NCBI RefSeq assembly: GCF_000722635.1
Contig: NZ_JOKH01000001.1
Coordinates: 1,615,778-1,679,777 of the forward strand
From: Endozoicomonas numazuensis
GTDB taxonomy: Bacteria; Pseudomonadota; Gammaproteobacteria; Pseudomonadales; Endozoicomonadaceae
DNA: 64,000 nucleotides
Direction of reading: 5' to 3'
Positions 28,001 through 34,674 of the stretch are shown here, in pieces. Numbering within the stretch: position 1 is the stretch's first letter; each line of letters begins with the position of its first letter. The position numbers and the translations under genes are program-made. Under the pieces are notes generated by a model. The model was not told the origin of the DNA and did not search any database. It saw nothing but the letters and a program-made list of their open reading frames with translations.

Positions 28001-29838
28001 CGGTTTATGGGCAGGGAGCCACAGCTTCTACGGAAACCGTTTCAAAGCTCAGGCGCAATGGTGGCCAGAGCACCGATGGCTATTTAAGTAAAGAGCAGTC
28101 TGTAGGAACCGACATGCCACAGGGAAGTGCTACCGTTGGTATTTTCCATGGTCTGGTGGGTCAGGCAGGGGGGGAAGCCAATGAGAATTATCTGGTTCAG
28201 CAGCTTGGCCGTTTAACCCGTGACAGTAAGGATTTGCACAAGGCCCAGAGAGTGTTCATGGCAGTAGATCTGGATGCAGTTAAAGACATTAAGGGCGCCG
28301 ATAAGGAAAAAGAGACATTCAATCAAGCTCTGCAAGAGATGAATGAGTCCTTGCAGATGAAGGAAAATCTGTTTCCAGAGGGTATAGATAAAGCCCCATC
28401 TGCTCTGAAAAAAGTAGTTGAACAAACAGTATCGATTCCTATTCAAAATTCAGAAGAAGGTGCAAGAGGCTATTCAGCGAGCATACCGCAGGTAAAAGAA
28501 AAACTAAGGGCATTGGGTACTAAAGAGTGGGCAGAATTGGGTCTTTCTCCAGAAGCATTTCAGGAACTGGTAATGCTGAAAACCCGACAATGGATCTGTA
28601 AAAATGCCTGGCTTGAACTGGTGACCGTTGATATTGCCAATCGAGAGAAAAGTCATCATACCCTGAGCTGTGAGCGAGAGTTGATGCAGGCCAGAACCAA
28701 TAGTCATCTGGATAAGGTTTATGCGCAAGAGCATCGCTGGCTGAACGACGAAGGTGTCAGTCTGGTGGATGGCTTGAAAGTCGGAGCTCAGGGTATTCCA
28801 AGAGAAGCGGTGCCTGTTGTGACCAACACTCTCAAGGCTGAAGTGAAAGGTTTCCTACAGTCTGTTGAAAGGCGAGTTGTTCAGCCTGGAGTTGATCATG
28901 AGGATTTGGTCGAGAAAGCGGATGCAAAAGTGATGCGTGAGCGTCTCATCGGTTATTTCAGCCGGCTGAAGAGAGAAGGCATCAAGCTGGATGGGAAAGA
29001 CATGGTGAGTGAGACAAACCAGAAGCTGATTGCCGAAAGCATGGTCTCATTGAAAGAAGCTCATAGTCGAATTGAAGCGCTTTATACCATTGTGGATAAG
29101 CTAGGGGATCGGGCATCAGGTAAAGAGAGCTTCAAGGTCATCATAAACAAGCTGGAAGAGAGCATGATAAGGCTGAGAACAAGCTCGGGTTCTGAAGAAG
29201 CCATGAGAACTGAAGCCATCATTGAGTCAGCCTACAGCAGTATGATGGATGCTGTTATGAAAATTGTGGTGTATCCATCAACCACCGATGTTGATGCCAC
29301 CGAGAAAAAAATATTGGCTGTAGTGTCTCAGTGCGTCAACTTCGGTCCAGATTTGAAGTTATCCCTCAAGAGCAACGGGATGGGGATTGATCGAATGAAA
29401 AGAAATGGACTTAAAGTGCCGAAAGATGCCATTACTACGAAGCAATCCTGTGACAAATTCAGGTGGAAGAAAAAGGGACTGAAAGGGCAGTGGAACCTTA
29501 TTGGGTGCTCGAAGCAGGCTATTATGGACTGTGATCTTGCACCAGGCCACTTCTCTATTAAAGCTAGCTATATACCCAATAAAAATGCCTTGAGTGCCTT
29601 GCAACAACAGTCTGCTTCGCTTCAGGGCAGACAAGCCGAGTTGGATCATGCCGTCAAGTTGTGCCGGCATCCGGTCAAAAAAGAATTCAAGGGCTGTGTA
29701 GAAGAAGTCGAAAGGGCTTTAATGCAGAAGTTTGATGCCTTTGCCAAAGAGCAAGAGAGGATCACTAGGCAGGAGCAGCAGTTGATGCTCAAGCAGAGTG
29801 AGTTGAGACAGAGCAAGCTGTACAAGGTACTGGTTTGA
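19084..29838 (+). CDS. Giant coiled-coil protein with helicase-like P-loop ATPase core
   Basis: A 3,584-residue uninterrupted frame. Residues 1-250 are unrecognised; about 275-1585 are continuous coiled coil (Glu/Lys/Gln/Leu heptads); 1585-1620 is a Ser/Asp/Gly-rich linker; 1620-2600 is mixed, with a Cys-containing globular part near 2095-2250. A P-loop ATPase follows: Walker A KGTGYGKST (Lys 2640), Walker-B-like FADEFD (2787-2792), LLSATLGT (SAT at 2846-2848), VGTDMPQG (about 3007-3014) and QQLGRLTRD (arginines 3043 and 3046). The order DExD-like, SAT, GTD, QxxGRxxR resembles superfamily 2 helicases, SecA and the DUF3638/DUF3645 giant proteins; the last fits best by memory. The C-terminal 500 residues are helical. 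No signal peptide. AGA/AGG arginine codons are frequent. A secreted or structural role is possible, not shown. Confidence 0.85.
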   Translation: MDRRSSGIGASHSHHLNITSVHGPLTSEEQRRNGVGSIQVPNQLLQGDRPITKPIGERDIVSVEVGAPSIPKPYSMTCRATAKPNSPVPEHTLFRLRESITPETIETASRKTRQEMAERVGKIHSQLGWRFKMPANSRQLESRLNGRDGHLMTMAMVRSMIHQIEMMETVVADDITASGQSKEAWKKGLLQRCKLEKMHREVLALAEFYCQFYSEPTRAGGNSPHPDRYDPIRELDELNRKGKLDLPPLVPTLAIPSPPEGPVLSPESLELSKNQQEVKKLRKEKKELGAELQQTRKQLTELMEAEEPLKQKEGEVPESFSERLDQLEKEQAELKDELLDKDRQLRQKQRKSINFNDSLSGVSGLAGTDTRLNELEALNRQLQAQKQVADLKESRDQWVVAHVDLTDKKRQVEKEAKKLEEQLNGIEEVHKQQIAQLQKFEEAQSRAISAEDELVALEGDYQGALAREKDLNKELSDTKKELREKVKALKKQQSEFKVKVRETARRDADRYKSELEVAKIERDTNKREKDTAEHQLSDASNEIISLKEQVQSLQLAHSNGLEESESHETEMRLIREELSKAEEKHRKERAALELEIEKARSSEKLVQTELRSKERELNELQSKLDNTERELKEKIASLEKDLRLKDEDISQRDQELVVERRKVNQLTVTSVRLEDEKGKVESSLEELLSELESARRATRSSKEEVTEYIRQLEEAENKAEKLKSKLEDAKSKEREAREHSAIADETLPKLRETSERYQRKLQLSQKEVARLEDLLTSKEDELAEAKIKENSLSSTILSKDERIHKLEEAEAQFRSEVEKANRRTQEKQDKVSELSLQVDEQTHTVEQLTFRIQKLTPEKELSDSKVLELEETIHRIEQERDEAKQNILEAERSLQRDSDAVEVEKAKWESQLKESKSRVSELESRLSNAEKKRDHFKSESDTHTRERNQVKKELQELQISVESLRSQHALEIERLTRERKEFKLEVETLQHKAEVSSADWEIEKAKIEEAKDQLFGDLKSQHDQLLETKQHLDQQLLESWEEVRKTKLELSQKDSTLEQKEQRIEFINKQLVSVQQELSHLHETTDLSSSELTAKVTQLNKEKSALELQLQREQMGWEVEKETLTSRATKAEEERHKFEEQLTSMRARLEESQAKAQQLDGQFSELTRNYGLLELEIKTVTKERDQTQTNLRIQGEELSLVRGSFEQAEIKLKNLERQLKDEQAGRSIEVTELNRQIGLAEADRDHFKTLSETAEEQRKILDEKVLGLEEQLRNSQIEARRLQGQVEDLNVKHERELQEALNRSSHLEKELTLQERKHQHEASGWEEEKQHLTSSHERIAVDLKGKLEQLQYLKDEVDSKVSLLELEGKKKDLEIQQKSEGLEQRKEEVSSLQTEVENLRAELKVLTDQARQAKTDHALALKEKELANQGLVESLEKEQRDRDQKKKKLEGDISSLESERNRLQSKLAELQTVSVENQTLSSTASELRRDLHRAQEELDKIRQKMKEVDLQSEEVLKAKATMQSLLEAEQFRVSSLTEEKKTLEAAVLDKEKALKIKSSELATANESLQRESDELKQLRLQVVSDNQSDSGNESDTATSTGLSRSESAGSTTFSELISPSSEETFDLTKSSKTEIMPKWTEIGPVVLEIKDENYESLEPGNFAIPGLTLRMRNAWFKVASEQEMMEKQLAVYHFTSLDDLPSKTNYRTRVKSLHEEFLKELDSVDDDYQKAIRPGATSEVPLTDDFKRQIEMIKVLTRGNILMLEKKQDEFQEQVAKLASSLEALKQKKPEAGPEDPEAIVDSELTNMATVLSKNPGDIGTEFYTHAVCAIVKSASERLNESWRKKVATIKEADEGHRALQQYEYSLQRLAPEHLPPRLRVSVPEQGRLFLSKLVEGRKAELESKLDEQLGGAHKELAGNTLEEQMLQDPEICDRLLTLVSSLQEGHEGISKLSGSTVQWMDYSYADASLVGLSEIRDEFGLPATPTMSNVLKTMQKELKRPGSSVLAIAIKQHKENYQTRKIRETRRKKLEQQCSTLLVEEGNLLPKQKLRGVTHDDYFRRQKHPHEAEIACFQSGSPVPLVEVSEHVQEQAGFKCSALAQNPNCLMNSFMNGFSKTAVHKTSMVTGDQYIELSEGARCRPSLVFFSKDGKHWNIQLDGRTWSLDPAFLHNHPNYEIPFQINAEGREKKRDWIPLKSASGQTVILVAQKTPTEQQCFMYELGSNDQLIPVPIRGENPRAELIKANLLSKACFLKAGSPLPARAHSSYPAEVIELESLTKTWLPNVSLQQLDGCYKEVVKEVDSKLLKPPFVCTPCDGRVRSLPVELPVLRKIAQEKSRKPKTGAHQETFHPEQFTGFTVNASFGHVSKAFLQAKRELLDESAHGVTETLEGQQKAFQEQVFKNLSVYSGCELQSSGLHGVPDPVTLKNNRRAVLSNFEKVIVNNRKHCVRTLQLKKALENGLVTYIRNATKDGLKGFSDGELLDHAIRNFERGLAPGGEDVDGFIKRMSQLMLVDIDLEQSSLIGQRLEALQHELEDLDFAAFEQVKEPHEYIRRCQEWNLNMALLASRQSNLNNRISSYENILLDTKNLALLSFERRHHIVLSPDQAEELAVTLEGVSQWAKGHEVAMMSHKGTGYGKSTLLLALTDHASAQLGPDTHRSVIVMAPKTNQAELDKGLREYYARKGQNYCRLNLEASFAQPCELTVAKLVEVENTLLGLPATTPVGSRKSLLEQGRVPVGASINDVQILMHLKQTLLDAERVMPDKQALLTKVDDCLDLLRNSMVFADEFDSAMVPHTEADLISVAQAVQTVIAGLGYDFEVEPRSINLKHSEFLFGCKARHLLSATLGTLYCAALASAASSVEEVRLKARTDPVTTNQRFWHFLSLAEPVFFNSSESEGRKKLLTDVLHKVGPEPQVILFDGAESGEDCKLKAHQMSKTLNQERLAMGGVQKSVIYYDHDKNLQMQYQDDPVYGQGATASTETVSKLRRNGGQSTDGYLSKEQSVGTDMPQGSATVGIFHGLVGQAGGEANENYLVQQLGRLTRDSKDLHKAQRVFMAVDLDAVKDIKGADKEKETFNQALQEMNESLQMKENLFPEGIDKAPSALKKVVEQTVSIPIQNSEEGARGYSASIPQVKEKLRALGTKEWAELGLSPEAFQELVMLKTRQWICKNAWLELVTVDIANREKSHHTLSCERELMQARTNSHLDKVYAQEHRWLNDEGVSLVDGLKVGAQGIPREAVPVVTNTLKAEVKGFLQSVERRVVQPGVDHEDLVEKADAKVMRERLIGYFSRLKREGIKLDGKDMVSETNQKLIAESMVSLKEAHSRIEALYTIVDKLGDRASGKESFKVIINKLEESMIRLRTSSGSEEAMRTEAIIESAYSSMMDAVMKIVVYPSTTDVDATEKKILAVVSQCVNFGPDLKLSLKSNGMGIDRMKRNGLKVPKDAITTKQSCDKFRWKKKGLKGQWNLIGCSKQAIMDCDLAPGHFSIKASYIPNKNALSALQQQSASLQGRQAELDHAVKLCRHPVKKEFKGCVEEVERALMQKFDAFAKEQERITRQEQQLMLKQSELRQSKLYKVLV

Positions 29839-29873
29839 TTATTTACAGATAGGGCGGTAAAGGAATACAGATT

Positions 29874-30239
29874 ATGTCTATGGTTCCACGCGGCAAGGAG
29901 CGCCGCAGCATTATGCGTCACCAGTTGAATGAGTATCTGACCGTGTATAACAGAAACACGCTCAGGGAAATGGGCAGTATTGGAAATATCAGCAGTAATG
30001 GTCTGATGCTGATCAGTACGGTACCGGTTCTTATCGGAGCCGTTTACAGTATGAGAATTATGCTGCCCGGACGCGATGAAGAGAAAAACTTTGTTGACTT
30101 TGATGCCCGGTGTCACTGGTGCAAACCCGATGTGGGTCCGGAGTTTTTTGATTCGGGGTACAGTATTGTCAATGCAGGGCATGATATTATTGATCTGGTT
30201 GAAGCACTCAAGGAGTACTTTTCTTTCACTGAGTGCTGA
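29874..30239 (+). CDS. PilZ domain protein
   Basis: A 121-residue single-domain protein. The c-di-GMP-binding signature is present: RRSIMR (residues 10-15, matching RxxxR) and NISSNG (38-43, matching (D/N)xSxxG), with the usual spacing. ATG 29874 has AAGGA nine bases upstream. PilZ proteins bind cyclic di-GMP and relay it to motility, polysaccharide or virulence machinery. It follows the giant ATPase gene by 35 bases with no terminator, so the two could be co-transcribed; whether they interact is unknown. Confidence 0.85.
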   Translation: MSMVPRGKERRSIMRHQLNEYLTVYNRNTLREMGSIGNISSNGLMLISTVPVLIGAVYSMRIMLPGRDEEKNFVDFDARCHWCKPDVGPEFFDSGYSIVNAGHDIIDLVEALKEYFSFTEC

Positions 30240-30322
30240 TAAGTTAAGCGGAGAACAAAGTCGTAAATCTTTCTGCGTTTTGTTTTCTGCATTATCATCG
30301 CCCTGAGTGCAAAGAGAATTGA

Positions 30323-30961
30323 ATGTTCAGCCAGACTACCGGCCGTTATCGGATACCAGATCTCTCATCAGGCGCTTCTTTTGAGTGGGAAACGGAGGTC
30401 AAGCGAAGCCGTTTTATCGCTTTCTTTTCCAGGGTTTCATCTCGAGCGGAAGCTCTCTCCTTTCAAAAATCCCTGAGACATCAGTTTCCTGATGCTTCTC
30501 ATCATTGTCTGGCTTTTATTGCGGGGCCTCCCGAGGGGAATACTGTCCTTGGGTTTGATGATGACGGTGAGCCAGGTGGTACCGCCGGAAAGCCCATGCT
30601 GAATGTTTTGCAGCATCGTGAGATCGGAGAAGTGGCAGTGGTCGTGGTACGCTATTTTGGTGGTATTAAACTGGGCGCGGGAGGCCTGGTTCGGGCTTAT
30701 GGTGCATCTGTTCAAGCAGGTTGCGAAGTATTACCCCTGATCCAGTGTGTACCAATGATTCAGGGAACTGCTGTTCTGGATTATGCTAATGAACAGGTGT
30801 TTCGACATGTACTCGAAGCGGTAGCAGGCAAGATTATCAAATGTGATTATACCCATGAAGTTGTTATCTTGATTGAGCTTCCCGAAGTCTCCAGAAATAA
30901 TTTTACGTCCAGGATTACCGAATCCCTGAAAGGGCAGATTACATTGTATTGGCAGGATTGA
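30323..30961 (+). CDS. yigZ: YigZ/IMPACT family protein
   Basis: A 212-residue protein. The N-terminal domain carries the IMPACT signature: EVKRSRFIAF, then DASHHCLAF, DDDGEPGGTAGKPML and VVVVRYFGGIKLGAGGLVRAY. The shorter C-terminal domain (about 140-205) is the ferredoxin-like DUF1949 part. Bacterial YigZ is conserved but its role is not settled; eukaryotic IMPACT affects translational control through GCN1. The gene ends two bases before the sbcB start, so translation is probably coupled. Confidence 0.92.
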   Translation: MFSQTTGRYRIPDLSSGASFEWETEVKRSRFIAFFSRVSSRAEALSFQKSLRHQFPDASHHCLAFIAGPPEGNTVLGFDDDGEPGGTAGKPMLNVLQHREIGEVAVVVVRYFGGIKLGAGGLVRAYGASVQAGCEVLPLIQCVPMIQGTAVLDYANEQVFRHVLEAVAGKIIKCDYTHEVVILIELPEVSRNNFTSRITESLKGQITLYWQD

Positions 30962-30963
30962 GC

Positions 30964-32388
30964 ATGCTGAGAAGCTTTTACTGGCACGATTATGAGACCT
31001 TTGGAACAAACCCTGCAACGGATTGGCCCTGTCAGTTTGCGGGTATTAGAACCGATGCTGATCTGAATGAAATCGGGGAACCTCTCAATATATTCTGCAA
31101 ACTGCCACTGGATCATCTGGCGCATCCTATGGCTTGTATGGTGACAGGTTTGACGCCTCAGGTCGTGAATAAGAAAGGCATGGTTGAGCCTGAGTTTATA
31201 CGCCAGATTCATGGTGAGATGATGCAGCCCGGAACCTGTGCTGTGGGCTACAACACCCTTCGTTTTGACGATGAGGTGACCCGCAATAGCCTTTATCGCA
31301 ACTTTTACGATCCCTATGCCAGAGAATGGCAGAACGGTAACAGTCGCTGGGATTTGATTGATCTGGTCAGGCTGACCGGAGCGCTGAGACCCGAAGGTAT
31401 TGTCTGGCCAAAAAGAGAAGATGGGTTTAACAGCTATAAACTGGAAGAGTTAACTCAGGCAAACGGGATTGATCATGGCGACGCTCATGATGCATTGTCT
31501 GATGTGAGAGCAACGATTGCTCTGGCTCGACTGATACGAGACAAACAGCCCAAGGTCTTCAACTTTATCCTGAACCTCCGCAACAAGAGAGACGTTGCTC
31601 AGCAATTGAATCTGATAAAAAAAGAGGCCGTAGTTCATATCTCCGGTATGTTTGGTGCTGACAAACATTGTCTGGCAGTGGTTATGCCTCTCGCCCTGCA
31701 TCCGATTAATCGTAATGGGGTGGTTGTTTATGACCTGTCAGTATCGCCTGAAATACTGGTAGACCTGACGGTAGAACAAATTCAGGAACGACTGTTTTCT
31801 TCGGCAAAAGAAGGGCAGGAAAGAATTGCTCTGAAAGTGCTGCATACCAACAAGTGCCCTGTGGTTGCGCCATTGAAAGTGGTTAGGCCTGATGATCAAC
31901 AGCGACTCGGAATTGACCTGAAAGCTTGTTTGGCAAACAGAGATTGGTTGCTACAACACCCTGAAGTGATGCAGAAGGTGCAACAGGTGTTTGCCTCACC
32001 ACCCGAAAATGTGATTAGTGATCCGGATCAGATGATTTACTCAGGAGGTTTTTTCTCTGAAGACGATAAAGAGCGGATGCAGGTTATCAGGTCTTCTGAG
32101 CCTTCCAGTTTGATGAAGCTGGGTTTTTCTTTCGATGATGCTCGTCTGGACGAAATGTTGTTACGTTACCGCGCCCGGCATTATCCTGAGACATTGGATA
32201 CTGAGGAGAAAGGTATGTGGGAATCTTATCGGAAGCTTCGATTATCAGATGATGACAGCCGGATTCTAGGCTTTAAAGCTTTTTGGCAGGCTATGGATGA
32301 AGCCCGAGGGACGGCTTCTGTCGCACAGCAGTCTTTACTTGATGAACTGACCGATTACGTCAGGGGATTGGAGTCATCGGTTGACTGA
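30964..32388 (+). CDS. sbcB: Exodeoxyribonuclease I
   Basis: A 474-residue 3'-5' single-strand DNA exonuclease used in recombination and mismatch repair. The DEDDh active site is visible: Asp9 and Glu11 in WHDYETFG, the Asp in GYNTLRFDDEVTR, and HDALSDVRAT with His and Asp. The length matches E. coli ExoI. ATG 30964 has AGGA eight bases upstream within the end of yigZ; the in-frame TTG at 30949 is rejected. It is convergent with the receiver-domain gene at 32395. Confidence 0.95.
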   Translation: MLRSFYWHDYETFGTNPATDWPCQFAGIRTDADLNEIGEPLNIFCKLPLDHLAHPMACMVTGLTPQVVNKKGMVEPEFIRQIHGEMMQPGTCAVGYNTLRFDDEVTRNSLYRNFYDPYAREWQNGNSRWDLIDLVRLTGALRPEGIVWPKREDGFNSYKLEELTQANGIDHGDAHDALSDVRATIALARLIRDKQPKVFNFILNLRNKRDVAQQLNLIKKEAVVHISGMFGADKHCLAVVMPLALHPINRNGVVVYDLSVSPEILVDLTVEQIQERLFSSAKEGQERIALKVLHTNKCPVVAPLKVVRPDDQQRLGIDLKACLANRDWLLQHPEVMQKVQQVFASPPENVISDPDQMIYSGGFFSEDDKERMQVIRSSEPSSLMKLGFSFDDARLDEMLLRYRARHYPETLDTEEKGMWESYRKLRLSDDDSRILGFKAFWQAMDEARGTASVAQQSLLDELTDYVRGLESSVD

Positions 32389-32394
32389 AATACT

Positions 32395-32787
32395 TTAAAC
32401 AGCGGCAGCAATTTCCCTGCTGATTATCTGGTTGAAGTGTTCTGCCAGTCGACCGTAGATGACAGGTTTTTCAATATAATCAACAGCACCTGCCTTGATG
32501 ACCGCTACAGCAGTGTGCAGATCATTATGGTGCCCCAGAACGATAACCGGAATATTATGCTCGCCTTCGTTCAGAGCTTCCAGAAGCTGCAGGGCTTCCT
32601 TACTTTCTTTTTCATTCGCAGCAATGATGCAGTCAGGAGTAACATCCTGCATGGCTGTCAGCAAGTCTCTGTTGTTGTTGAAACATTCCAGTAGCATAGA
32701 TTTTTCATCACACAGACTACGGATGGTGTCGGTAACATTCGTATCTTGTTCCAGTAAATACACGGTAACTTTTGTTGCCAAGCTCAT
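32395..32787 (-). CDS. Receiver-like protein lacking the phospho-acceptor Asp
   Basis: A 130-residue stand-alone CheY-like domain. I start at ATG 32787, which has AAGG at seven bases; the open frame continues to 32901. The fold pattern is clear (VTVYLLEQD at the first strand; IPVIVLG; TAVAVIKAGAVDYIEKPV with the conserved Lys), but the phosphorylation site is gone: PDCIIAAN has Ala57 where PDLVLLDL has Asp, and the Thr/Ser after strand 4 is Gly. Such pseudo-receivers work without phosphorylation, through partner binding. A FixJ-type response regulator lies 550 bases upstream on the same strand, so a shared pathway is possible. Confidence 0.75.
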   Translation of the reverse strand: MSLATKVTVYLLEQDTNVTDTIRSLCDEKSMLLECFNNNRDLLTAMQDVTPDCIIAANEKESKEALQLLEALNEGEHNIPVIVLGHHNDLHTAVAVIKAGAVDYIEKPVIYGRLAEHFNQIISREIAAAV

Positions 32788-32901
32788 AGGGACGGCCTTG
32801 ATGGTCAATTCAATAACAGTACTTGAGTCGTCAGTCAGGGACGTCTGCTTCAAAGGGTAATCGGGTACCCTGCAGAAGCTGGGATCTCTGCTGTAACTCA
32901 T

Positions 32902-33334
32902 GCTCTGGAAGAAGCACCCGTTTTTATAAAAACAGATAAATCCAACAGAGCGTTTTCAGGCAACGAAAGAAAATATCCAGTTGCAATAAGGCAGATGATT
33001 TTTCTGAAGTTATTGGGGGTGTTGTTAATAAAGTATTCAGGAACCCATTGGGAGCTGAATATATACCCCCACTTCAGAAAAAAATAACGTCTGCCTTCAG
33101 CTCTCTGATAGCGTACTAGGAGTTTAGGATTAGACTCAAAATTGCTGAATGGAGGGATGTACTAGACGTTGTACGGGGACTACCTAAAAGGCAGCGCAAG
33201 GCTTCGCAGCGAATAGAGAAATAATTGAAGGGTGTAGAACTGGCGTGCTATTGACTAATAAGACCGTGTGCCAACACCTAGAAGTGGGGTGTTGATCCGG
33301 GGCGTTATCCAGAAAGGGTGCCCCGGGGATTTGA
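32902..33334. other. Intergenic region with two hairpins
   Basis: About 430 bases with no supportable gene. Two inverted repeats lie at its right end: CAACACC/GGTGTTG at about 33272-33294 and CCGGGGC/GCCCCGG at about 33297-33327, both downstream of the minus-strand response regulator; neither has a T-run. The left part presumably holds the promoter of the receiver-like gene. Confidence 0.4.
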
Positions 33335-33988
33335 TCAGACCTTGAAGTTAAACTCGCCTTCCAGGTGATCTTTAACCTGCATGACCTGACGTACCAGGTG
33401 AGCCAGAGATTTAGTACCCATTTTCTCCATCACTCGAGAGCGGTGGATTTCTACGGTTCTTTGGCTCAGGTTGATGTCAGCAGCAATAACCTTGTTCGCC
33501 TTGCCTTCAACGACATGATGAAGTACTTCACGCTCACGGTCAGTCAGCGTAGATAGGCGACGAAGAATCTCTTTATGCTCAAGCAGCTCACGACGCTGCT
33601 GCGCATCCAGTTTCAAGGCGTCGTTAATCAGGTCCAGAAGTTCCTGGTCGCGGAAAGGCTTCTGGATAAAGTTCATTGCGCCATCCTTGATGGCCTGAAC
33701 GGCCATAGGCACATCACCGTGTCCAGTAATAAAAATAATAGGCAAAATGCAGTGCATTTCATTGAGCTTACTCTGAAGCTCAAGCCCGCTCATTCCTGGC
33801 ATGCGAATATCCAGAACGATACAGCCTGGGCGATTCTCATCATAAACTTCCAGAAACTCTGCAGGCGATGAAAACGCTTCTACTGTCTGGCCAACTGAGT
33901 TCATCAGCATTTTCAGCGAATCACGCACAGCCTCGTCATCGTCGATGATGAAAACGGTGGGCTCCTGCTTCATATCCTGTTGCTGCAT
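33335..33988 (-). CDS. FixJ/NarL-type response regulator
   Basis: A 217-residue two-domain regulator. Receiver domain: acidic pocket IIDDDEA (Asp16-18), phospho-acceptor Asp60 in CIVLDIRMPG, Thr in FITGHGD and Lys in FIQKPF. C-terminal LuxR-type helix-turn-helix: LTDREREVLHHVVEG and ANKVIAADINLSQRTVEIHR. ATG 33988 has GGAG at five bases and is preferred over the longer frame from 34036. FixJ-like proteins are phosphorylated by a sensor kinase and activate transcription. No kinase gene is adjacent, so the partner is encoded elsewhere. Confidence 0.92.
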   Translation of the reverse strand: MQQQDMKQEPTVFIIDDDEAVRDSLKMLMNSVGQTVEAFSSPAEFLEVYDENRPGCIVLDIRMPGMSGLELQSKLNEMHCILPIIFITGHGDVPMAVQAIKDGAMNFIQKPFRDQELLDLINDALKLDAQQRRELLEHKEILRRLSTLTDREREVLHHVVEGKANKVIAADINLSQRTVEIHRSRVMEKMGTKSLAHLVRQVMQVKDHLEGEFNFKV

Positions 33989-34603
33989 AACGACTCCACT
34001 GTAACTATATAAAAGTTGCCGTAAACGGATTATCAATCAAACGCCGTCAGGCAGGAGAAAATTTGCGAAGGTAGAACCACATCATTCATTCTTTTGCTTG
34101 CTTAACGGCTGTGGAATTCGATCTCAGTGTAGCAGAGGTTTTTAACAATGCCTTGGAGGAGCTGAGCTTCATAAAAGTCTCTTCTGTGTATTGCTTTGTT
34201 TACCCGCTTACAACTTACACTGACTGGGCTTCTCTGCCTGGATTTCGGTGGACAGGTACTTGCACACTGCAACTCAGTATACTGAGTCTGCTTTTTCGAT
34301 GTCCGATATTTCCAAGTCGTCATTACGTTTGAATGGTTCAGAAGATTTCGCTTTCTACTGATGGCCTCACGGAATCCGCAATCTTATAGAAAAAATTATA
34401 CATTCCAAGTGGTAAAACTACTGTCAATGTTTATTAAGTGTGGGTAAGCAGCTAGAAAGGTAGGTTTTAGTCGACATTTAGTCGACAAAAGATGCGGTAA
34501 GTTGCGTGCCCCAAGGGCGGTCAATGGATTTTGTAAGACGATTGTTTTTGGGGGTGGGAGTGATTCCTGGCTCCTTTGTTGTTTGAGTGAGAGGAAGTTA
34601 AAC
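33989..34603. other. Intergenic region with palindrome and direct repeat
   Basis: About 615 bases with no supportable gene; short open frames at 34102-34323 and 34396-34605 (minus) look random. It contains a perfect 16-bp palindrome ACTCAGTATACTGAGT at 34272-34287 and two adjacent 11-bp copies of TTTAGTCGACA at 34466-34487. Both could be regulator sites for the response-regulator gene, whose start is at 33988. Confidence 0.4.
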
Positions 34604-34636
34604 AAAAAAACCGCACCTGTTACAGTGCGGTTTTTC
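34604..34636 (-). terminator. Terminator of aspA
   Basis: Stem AAAAACCGCAC/GTGCGGTTTTT with an 8-base loop, A-tract and T-tract on opposite sides, 39 bases beyond the aspA stop codon. Confidence 0.9.
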
Positions 34637-34674
34637 TTACGCTAAGGACAATGATTGTCGACTGATTTTAACGA

